From contig JAUYEB010000146.1 of the NCBI GenBank assembly GCA_030691555.1, forward strand, positions 1 to 5,035: DNA of 5,035 nt. Reading direction: 5' to 3'. The notes beneath the pieces were generated by a model, which was not told the DNA's origin, searched no databases, and worked only from the letters and a program-made list of their open reading frames with translations. The DNA is from Candidatus Bathyarchaeota archaeon (GTDB lineage Archaea; Thermoproteota; Bathyarchaeia; TCS64). A program made the translations under genes and the position numbers. Below, one piece after another: positions 1-3,923 of the stretch. Position 1 is the stretch's first letter; each line of letters opens with the position of its first letter.

Positions 1-141
1 GATGCGGACGAAGCCGTCCTGACACTTCACCAGCACGCGGTCATACCCGAGCATCTTCTGGGCGATTCCCAGGGTGTCGTTCACCGAGGGCAGCACCATC
101 GTGTGCAGGTTCTTCTCGCTCAGGACCTTCTTCTTACCCAA
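1..141 (-). CDS. eif1A: Archaeal translation initiation factor 1A (aIF-1A), N-terminal part, truncated by window edge
   Basis: Reverse-strand translation from a TTG at 141-139 gives 47 residues beginning MGKKKVLSEK, followed by LGIAQKMLGYDRVLVKCQDG. This is the N-terminal tail and first OB-fold strands of the eIF1A/aIF-1A family. The family binds the 30S A site and helps place initiator tRNA and select the start codon. The C-terminal half lies beyond position 1. An in-frame ATG exists at 168-166, but the TATA-like element at 178-185 predicts transcription starting near 156, downstream of that ATG. A Shine-Dalgarno-like AGGGGT at 153-148 precedes the TTG, and family members normally begin with MGKKK-like residues, so TTG is preferred. 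The family call is firm; the start is an inference. Confidence 0.9.
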   Translation of the reverse strand, partial: MGKKKVLSEKNLHTMVLPSVNDTLGIAQKMLGYDRVLVKCQDGFVRI

Positions 142-147
142 TGAGCG

Positions 148-153
148 ACCCCT
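148..153 (-). promoter_or_regulatory. Ribosome binding site of aIF-1A that supports the TTG start
   Basis: AGGGGT on the minus strand lies six bases before the TTG at 141. It is purine-rich and resembles an archaeal Shine-Dalgarno site. It would sit inside the coding region if the upstream ATG at 168 were used, which argues for TTG. Confidence 0.45.
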
Positions 154-177
154 AACGGTTGATAGCATTGCGGGAGG

Positions 178-185
178 CTTAAAAA
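178..185 (-). promoter_or_regulatory. TATA-like promoter element for aIF-1A
   Basis: TTTTTAAG on the minus strand. Archaeal TATA boxes are centred about 26 bp before the transcription start, which predicts a start near 156 and a leader of about 15 nt before the TTG at 141. Confidence 0.55.
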
Positions 186-186
186 T

Positions 187-437
187 GGTTCCTATGGGGT
201 AAAACGCGAAAAAGGCCGTTTTTTAACTAGCTTGCCTCAATTATCTGTTATCTTCCGATCCAATTTTACCTTATTTATGTTAATTCGTACTTCCCTCTAA
301 ATCTTGACCGGCACGCGTCTGTTAATAGTGATGCCCTTTAGCGTCACTTTGGAGTCGTATGCGTATGCCTCGACGCCTTAAAGCCGGGCCTCTACGAGGG
401 CCGCCGAAGGTGGCCGGTCGGAGTGGACCTGAGAGGG
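187..437. other. A/T-rich intergenic region between aIF-1A and the phosphatase gene
   Basis: No convincing gene. Positions 220-300 are strongly A/T-rich. Positions 297-377 on the minus strand hold a 26-codon open tract without ATG, bounded by TAA at 380-378 and TAG at 299-297, in the same frame as the upstream phosphatase. Its codons look similar to those of real genes here, but it is too short to call. I see no tRNA and no clear C/D-box RNA pattern. Confidence 0.5.
209..224. repeat. A-run/T-run imperfect palindrome, possible terminator for minus-strand transcripts
   Basis: Five A's, the bases GGCCG, then six T's form an imperfect inverted repeat. Read on the minus strand it ends in a T5 run, which could end transcription coming from the phosphatase gene. 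It could equally be an A/T-rich protein-binding site upstream of the aIF-1A promoter. Only the base pattern is seen; the function is inferred. Confidence 0.25.
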
Positions 438-1223
438 TCAGGGGCACTTCGTGAGGGTGAGGAGCTCGTCTAGGAGTTGCGTGTTGGATGCGGCGACGAG
501 CTCCATGACCGCGGTCTTGGTCAGAGGGATGTCCCCGCCGTGGGCACCGTCGACGGCGTAGACCCCGCCTGCCTCGCGTAGGATGGTTAGGGCGGCGACG
601 ACGTCTGTGGCGCGCAGCGTCCCCCTGATGTCGAGGTGGGCGTCGAGGTTGCCCGAGGCGACGAGGCTGAGTTCCGTGGCGGAGCTGCCGAGCATCCTGA
701 GGTACCGGCAGGTGTCGAGGAGGGGGGCGACGCGGTTGAGCTTCGGGTTCTTTGTTATGTCCATCGAGATGAGGGACGCCCTGGCGGGCCTCGGGGCGGC
801 GACGCGGATCGGCCTGCCGTCTAGGAGCGCGCCCCTCCCCTTCTCGGCTGTGTAGGTCTCACCCGTGTAGATGTCTGAGACCAGGGCGACGAGTGTGCCG
901 TCCAGGGTGCCGTCCTCGGAGACGGAGAGGCAGGTGACGGCGGGGCGCATCCCCCGGGAGAGGTTGGTGGTGCCGTCGACCGGGTCGGCGATCACGATGG
1001 GTCCGCCCGCCCCCACTAGGACGTCGCCCTCCTCGCTGATGAGCTGCGCCGAGACGCCGCGCCTCGTGAGGGTGTCGACTAGGGCGCCCTGGGCCGCGTC
1101 GTCGAGCAGGTGCTTGAAGTCACGGGTCTCTAGCCCGGCCCCCCGGACGCGTGCCTGCGAGACCCTCGCGACGATGTGCTCGGCGGCGTCCCGCAGCACC
1201 TCCAGCCAGCCCGACGAGTCCAT
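438..1223 (-). CDS. Inositol monophosphatase-family Mg2+-dependent phosphatase
   Basis: A 261-residue protein of full family length. The metal site is visible: S-E-E at 63-65, the signature DPVDGTTN at 80-87 (D80, D83) and D207 in the segment R-A-T-D-V-V, followed by the conserved EAGG at 217-220. LGSSATEL near 179-186 matches the family's substrate-side loop. Archaeal members hydrolyse inositol-1-phosphate and often fructose-1,6-bisphosphate; some relatives act on 3'-phosphoadenosine phosphate. Sequence alone does not choose among these. The gene is transcribed away from the glycosylase gene, from a shared promoter region. The ATG at 1223 lies 11 nt after a GAGG (1238-1235) and about 17 nt after the predicted transcription start. 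No signal peptide or membrane segment is seen, so it is probably cytoplasmic. Confidence 0.92.
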   Translation of the reverse strand: MDSSGWLEVLRDAAEHIVARVSQARVRGAGLETRDFKHLLDDAAQGALVDTLTRRGVSAQLISEEGDVLVGAGGPIVIADPVDGTTNLSRGMRPAVTCLSVSEDGTLDGTLVALVSDIYTGETYTAEKGRGALLDGRPIRVAAPRPARASLISMDITKNPKLNRVAPLLDTCRYLRMLGSSATELSLVASGNLDAHLDIRGTLRATDVVAALTILREAGGVYAVDGAHGGDIPLTKTAVMELVAASNTQLLDELLTLTKCP

Positions 1224-1260
1224 GTTCCCCAGCGCCTCATCGTTGATGTCACCGGGGGCA

Positions 1261-1270
1261 ATTAAAATAT
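1261..1270. promoter_or_regulatory. Bidirectional TATA-like element between phosphatase and DNA glycosylase genes
   Basis: ATTAAAATAT on the plus strand reads ATATTTTAAT on the minus strand, so it can serve both directions. On the plus strand it predicts a start near 1292, only about 2 nt before the glycosylase ATG at 1294, which implies a leaderless mRNA. On the minus strand it predicts a start near 1240 and a leader of about 17 nt for the phosphatase. The whole gap between the two start codons is 70 bp, so one TATA-like sequence may serve both genes. Positions are inferred from the usual TATA-to-start distance. Confidence 0.5.
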
Positions 1271-1293
1271 CCCCCGCCTCCCATGGTTCGCCT

Positions 1294-1878
1294 ATGCCAG
1301 CGCCGTCTGTCCTGCCGAGGGAGTTCTACGCAAGGAGTCCCGAGGCCGTTGCCCGCGACCTGCTAGGCAAGAGACTCGTCAGGGTGCTCGACGGGGAGAG
1401 GCTTGAGGGCGTCGTCGTGGAGACTGAGGCGTACCACGGCGGGGAGGACCCGGCGAGCCGCGCCTACCACGGGCTGAAGGGCTACAACGCCATGATGTGG
1501 GACGAGCCGGGGCGCCTCTTCGTCTACAACGTCCACAGGTACTGGATGCTGAACGTCGTGGCGCACGAGGCCGGCGCGGTGGGCGGCGTCCTCTTCAGGG
1601 CCATAGAGCCCACGAGGGGGCTGAAGACAATGAGAAGGTTACGCCCGGTGGCTGACGACAGGGAGCTGACGAGCGGCCCGGGGAAGCTGAGTGTCGCCCT
1701 CGGCGTGACCAGGGAGCTGCTCGGCTACCCTGCGACCGACCCCGATGGGCCGCTGTACATCCTCGACGCGCCATGCGTCGCCGACTACTGCACGAGCCAC
1801 AGGATAGGGGTGACCCGCGACCTCCCCGAGGAACTGCGGTTCTACGTCCCCGGCAACAGGTTTGTTTCTAGGGGCTGA
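1294..1878 (+). CDS. mpg: 3-methyladenine DNA glycosylase, AAG/Mpg family
   Basis: A 194-residue protein that should excise alkylated or deaminated purines (3-methyladenine, hypoxanthine, ethenoadenine) to start base excision repair. Family landmarks in order: LLGK at 23-26; VVETEAY at 41-47 with catalytic E45 and Y47; DPASRAYHG at 52-60; EPGRLFVYNVH at 71-81; FRAIEP at 101-106 with R102, equivalent to human Arg182; SGPGKL at 127-132; and the C-terminal RIG...LRFYV at 170-185. Relative to human AAG, the His136 position appears to be R56 and the intercalating Tyr162 position appears to be H81; I believe archaeal relatives share this pattern. The reading frame stays open far upstream, but that stretch is antisense to the phosphatase. 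The ATG at 1294 fits the promoter spacing and the family N-terminus. The gene's 3' end overlaps convergent crcB by 11 bp. Confidence 0.93.
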   Translation: MPAPSVLPREFYARSPEAVARDLLGKRLVRVLDGERLEGVVVETEAYHGGEDPASRAYHGLKGYNAMMWDEPGRLFVYNVHRYWMLNVVAHEAGAVGGVLFRAIEPTRGLKTMRRLRPVADDRELTSGPGKLSVALGVTRELLGYPATDPDGPLYILDAPCVADYCTSHRIGVTRDLPEELRFYVPGNRFVSRG

Positions 1879-2245
1879 GCCTCTGGGCGATGATCCTGCC
1901 GACCCAGATGCCGGCGATGACCAGACTGTTCGTCCCGAGGACGTTTAGGGCGAACCTGACGTTGTCACCCTGTTCGAGGAGGCGGAAGGACTCGTATCCG
2001 AAGGTGCTCATGGTCGTGTATGCGCCGAGCACGCCGATGGTTAGGAAGATGCGCGCCTCGGGGGTGAGGCCCGCGTAGGACTCGGAGAGGTACATGACCG
2101 CGCCGAGGGCGACGGTCCCGGTGAAGTTCACGAAGAGCGTCCCGTAGGGGAACCCGGGGAACCCGGACTGGACGCTCGTGGATATGAGGTAGCGGAGGAC
2201 TGCGCCGACGACTCCGCCGAGGGCGACGAGTATGAGGGGGTTCAT
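1868..2245 (-). CDS. crcB: CrcB/Fluc-type fluoride ion channel
   Basis: A 125-residue, four-helix membrane protein, the usual size for one Fluc subunit; these assemble as antiparallel dimers that let fluoride leave the cytoplasm. Signatures: GGVVGAVLRY at 10-19, GTLFVNFTG at 35-43 with conserved N40, and GAYTTMSTF at 74-82 forming the broken third helix and Na+/fluoride region. Membrane segments lie near 4-24, 33-54, 65-85 and 97-120. The first phenylalanine of the usual TTFSTF box is Met79, while Phe82 is kept. The frame remains open upstream to 2725, but that extension is antisense to the dihydrouridine synthase gene. The ATG at 2245 starts directly at the first helix, as in the family. Only one crcB copy is visible, so a homodimer is the simple guess. 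Confidence 0.94.
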   Translation of the reverse strand: MNPLILVALGGVVGAVLRYLISTSVQSGFPGFPYGTLFVNFTGTVALGAVMYLSESYAGLTPEARIFLTIGVLGAYTTMSTFGYESFRLLEQGDNVRFALNVLGTNSLVIAGIWVGRIIAQRLSP

Positions 2246-2300
2246 CTTCTCGACCGTTGGCCGCGTTTTCAACGTCTCCCATACGGCGGGTCGGAGGCCG

Positions 2301-2306
2301 TTTAAA
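2301..2306 (-). promoter_or_regulatory. Candidate TATA element for crcB
   Basis: TTTAAA in a minus-strand context TTCTTTAAACGG. It predicts a transcription start near 2278 and a leader of about 33 nt before the ATG at 2245. An alternative A/T box lies at 2320-2314. The leader contains a small CGTT-GAA-AACG hairpin but not the conserved bases of the crcB-motif fluoride riboswitch. Confidence 0.4.
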
Positions 2307-2313
2307 GAATTCG

Positions 2314-2320
2314 CATATAT
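2314..2320 (+). promoter_or_regulatory. Candidate TATA element for the dihydrouridine synthase gene
   Basis: CATATAT on the plus strand. The expected start is near 2343, five bases before the TTG at 2348, so the mRNA would be nearly leaderless. TTTAAAGA at 2301-2308 is a weaker alternative. Confidence 0.45.
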
Positions 2321-2347
2321 CCCCCGAGGCGGATACTTCACCCGCCG

Positions 2348-3190
2348 TTGTTCCGCTTCATGCTGGCGCCGCTCGAAGGGTACACGGACGCCGCCCTCCG
2401 CACCCTGTGCTTCCGCCACGGCGCTGACCTGACCTTCACCGAGATGGCGCACGTGGAGAGCTTCCTTAGGAATAACAGGCTCGCCCTCGAGAAGATAGAG
2501 GCACATGACTCGACGCCCGTGCAGATACAGCTGCTCACCGGCAGGGAGGAGGAGCTGGAGAGGTTCCTCGCGGGCTTCGAGCCCTTCCCCGGCTTCGAGG
2601 GGTTCAACCTCAACCTGAGCTGCCCGAGCCCGGACGTCATCAGGCGCGGGAAGGGGGCGGCCATGATAAAGCGCGCCGCGAAGACCCAGAGGCTCGTCTC
2701 CGCGATAAAGGGCCACGGCTACCAAGCCTCCCTCAAGATACGCCTCGGCACCAACGCCTACGAGAAAGCGCAGAAGGTCTACCTAAACGCCCTCGGGGGC
2801 GTCGACGCCGACCTCTTCGTCGTCCACGCCAAGACCGCGGCCCAAGAGTCCGTGGAGGGGGACGACTACTCGGTCTTCCCCGAATGCGTCGAGGCGGCGA
2901 GGGGGAGGCCCGTCATAGCGAACGGCGGCATCGACTCGGCGGAGAAGGTGAGACTCCTACGGGGCATGGGCGTCGCCGGCGTGATGATAGGCAGGGCCGC
3001 CCTGAGCAGCCCCGCGGTCTTCGACGAGCTGAGGAACGGGCTCGGCCTAAACGACCCCGTGAAGAGAGTCCCGGATGTCGAGGAACTGCGGGGGGAGTAC
3101 GAGGCGCTTCACGCCAGCCTCGGGGGAAGGGACGATTACCGCGACAACCTCCTCAGGGTCCTCGGGCGCCGGGCGACGACGAGGTACTAA
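2348..3190 (+). CDS. dus: tRNA-dihydrouridine synthase (Dus family)
   Basis: A 280-residue FMN enzyme predicted to reduce uridines in tRNA to dihydrouridine with NADPH. The TIM-barrel landmarks are present: LAPLEGYTD at 6-14; the Q-containing strand PVQIQL at 57-62; NLNLSCPSP at 87-95 with C92 as the expected catalytic acid; RGKGAAM at 100-106; K130 in SLKIRLG; H160 in VVHAKT; ANGGI at 191-195; and MIGRA at 213-217 for FMN phosphate. Bacterial enzymes usually have HGRT where this has HAKT. The C-terminal helical part after about residue 236 is short compared with many family members. I chose TTG at 2348 over ATG at 2360 because it supplies the first barrel strand FRFMLAPL and suits the promoter spacing. 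No ribosome binding site is evident. Which tRNA position it modifies cannot be read from the sequence. Confidence 0.92.
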   Translation: MFRFMLAPLEGYTDAALRTLCFRHGADLTFTEMAHVESFLRNNRLALEKIEAHDSTPVQIQLLTGREEELERFLAGFEPFPGFEGFNLNLSCPSPDVIRRGKGAAMIKRAAKTQRLVSAIKGHGYQASLKIRLGTNAYEKAQKVYLNALGGVDADLFVVHAKTAAQESVEGDDYSVFPECVEAARGRPVIANGGIDSAEKVRLLRGMGVAGVMIGRAALSSPAVFDELRNGLGLNDPVKRVPDVEELRGEYEALHASLGGRDDYRDNLLRVLGRRATTRY

Positions 3191-3201
3191 ACTGGTAAAC
3201 C

Positions 3202-3209
3202 GTATAAAC
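3202..3209 (+). promoter_or_regulatory. TATA-like promoter element for the CBS-domain gene
   Basis: GTATAAAC lies 34-41 bp before the ATG at 3243 and predicts a transcription start near 3232, giving a leader of about 11 nt. It sits 12 bp after the dihydrouridine synthase stop codon, so the CBS gene is probably transcribed on its own. Confidence 0.55.
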
Positions 3210-3230
3210 CGCCCTTACTCGAACAACCCT

Positions 3231-3236
3231 GAGGTT
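3231..3236 (+). promoter_or_regulatory. Ribosome binding site of the CBS-domain gene
   Basis: GAGGTT lies 6 nt before the ATG at 3243 and matches the archaeal GAGGTGAT-type Shine-Dalgarno over its first five bases. It fixes this start over an open frame that runs in from 3075 inside the upstream gene. Confidence 0.55.
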
Positions 3237-3242
3237 GACAGG

Positions 3243-3671
3243 ATGTCATACAGGGTAAAGGACTACATGGACAAGACGTTCGTGACAATCGACGTTGAGG
3301 CCTCCATAAGGGAGACCTCGAAGATGATCGCCGAGGACGATCACTCCTACATCATTGTGACCGAGAGGGGCGCCCCGACTGGCATGATCGGGCCGAAGGA
3401 CATAGTGGTAAAGGTCGTCGCCGCCGGGCTCGACCTTGACAAGACAAAGGTGAGGGACGCGATGGCGTCGCCGTTGATCACGATCGACCCGGACGAGGAC
3501 CTCCTCAAGGCGTCGGAGATGATGCAGAAGCAGGACGTTAGGCGTCTCGCAGTGGTGAAGGGTGGCATAATCTACGGCGTCATAACTAGCGAGGACATAG
3601 CCCAGAGGTGCGGCGAGTACGTCGACAAGTCGGTGAAGGACATCCTCCGATGGTCCTTCCCCATGAGGTAG
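3243..3671 (+). CDS. Stand-alone protein with two CBS domains
   Basis: A 142-residue soluble protein made almost entirely of two CBS motifs, at about 4-60 (VKDYMDKTFVTID ... GMIGPKDIV) and 69-123 (KVRDAMASPLITID ... GVITSEDIA). A pair like this forms one Bateman module, which commonly binds adenine nucleotides such as AMP, ATP or S-adenosylmethionine in the cleft between motifs. The G-x-I-x-x-x-D-I ends of both motifs, which usually contact the ligand, are intact. There is no DNA-binding, kinase or membrane domain, so it probably works as a sensor subunit for a partner protein. The next gene is a potassium transporter, but a T-rich palindrome and 252 bp separate them, so a functional link is only a guess. 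The partner and ligand cannot be named from sequence. Confidence 0.9.
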   Translation: MSYRVKDYMDKTFVTIDVEASIRETSKMIAEDDHSYIIVTERGAPTGMIGPKDIVVKVVAAGLDLDKTKVRDAMASPLITIDPDEDLLKASEMMQKQDVRRLAVVKGGIIYGVITSEDIAQRCGEYVDKSVKDILRWSFPMR

Positions 3672-3686
3672 GCTTTTTTTAAAGCC
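3671..3686 (+). terminator. T7-run palindrome at the CBS gene stop codon, probable transcription terminator
   Basis: GGCTTT and AAAGCC flank a T-rich centre, with seven T's at 3674-3680. Archaeal RNA polymerase terminates at U-runs, so this is a likely end for the CBS transcript. The same T/A stretch could instead act as a TATA element for a downstream non-coding RNA, with a start near 3706. Confidence 0.5.
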
Positions 3687-3805
3687 AAGGCAGAGGGCGC
3701 CCGGTTGCAGCGCACTCGTGGAGTCCCCACCGGCGTCGTTTAGAGGAATTTCTTGATTCGGTTAAGAATCTGTCACTGGTCGGGGATGCGAGACCGGGGA
3801 AGGGG
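3687..3805 (+). other. Non-coding stretch with three successive predicted hairpins
   Basis: No supportable gene. Three stem-loops can be paired by eye. The first pairs CGCCCGGT (3698-3705) with ACCGGCG (3729-3735), one base bulged, and encloses a small ACTC/GAGT hairpin (3714-3717 with 3721-3724). The second is a 7-bp stem at 3750-3756 and 3762-3768 with the loop TTCGG. The third pairs CTGGTC (3776-3781) with GACCGG (3792-3797). The two wobble pairs in hairpins two and three are G-U only when read on the plus strand. This could be a small RNA or part of an untranslated region; no known RNA family is recognised. Confidence 0.35.
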
Positions 3806-3813
3806 TTATAATA
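3806..3813 (+). promoter_or_regulatory. Strong TATA-like element upstream of trkH (distal promoter candidate)
   Basis: TTATAATA. It predicts a transcription start near 3836 and a leader of about 88 nt before trkH. The box is close to symmetric and could also fire on the minus strand. Confidence 0.45.
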
Positions 3814-3840
3814 ACGTACGTCCGTGTTGAAGCCGACGAC

Positions 3841-3859
3841 ACTCCTCTCGAATAGGAGT
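3841..3859 (+). repeat. Perfect 6-bp inverted repeat at the predicted 5' end of the trkH leader
   Basis: ACTCCT at 3841-3846 and AGGAGT at 3854-3859 flank the 7-nt loop CTCGAAT. If transcription begins near 3836 the hairpin would be almost at the mRNA 5' end. It could stabilise the transcript, be part of a regulatory leader, or be a protein-binding site in DNA. Confidence 0.4.
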
Positions 3860-3882
3860 GGTGAAGATCGACTCCGTCCCAC

Positions 3883-3890
3883 TATAGAAA
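3883..3890 (+). promoter_or_regulatory. Proximal TATA-like element for trkH
   Basis: TATAGAAA predicts a start near 3912, giving a leader of about 12 nt before the TTG at 3924. It competes with the stronger distal box at 3806-3813; both could be used. Confidence 0.4.
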
Positions 3891-3923
3891 TCGTATGTCT
3901 AAGAGCCCGAAGGATGCTTTGCC

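Noticed and set aside
300..437. C/D-box guide RNA near GTGATGC on the plus strand
   Set aside because: The C-box match is incomplete and no CTGA D box follows at a suitable distance.
871..1293. N-terminal extension of the DNA glycosylase open frame
   Set aside because: It is antisense to the well-supported phosphatase, looks low in complexity, and lies upstream of the glycosylase promoter element.
2246..2345. Fluoride riboswitch upstream of crcB
   Set aside because: The conserved GGNGAUGG start and the GGCUGAUGA-type 3' element are absent on the minus strand; only a small unrelated hairpin is seen.
2246..2725. N-terminal extension of the crcB open frame (285-residue reading)
   Set aside because: It is antisense to the dihydrouridine synthase gene, and CrcB proteins normally begin at the first membrane helix, as at 2245.
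3075..3242. N-terminal extension of the CBS protein into the dihydrouridine synthase gene
   Set aside because: The extension is a shifted reading of the synthase gene, and a promoter and ribosome binding site sit directly before the ATG at 3243.
3690..3800. tRNA, SRP RNA or RNase P RNA in the structured stretch
   Set aside because: No T-arm GTTCRA motif, no SRP GGAAG-type domain and no RNase P core motif could be found on either strand.
3679..3882. Minus-strand 67-residue open frame
   Set aside because: It has no family resemblance, covers the promoter and hairpin region, and lacks a ribosome binding site.
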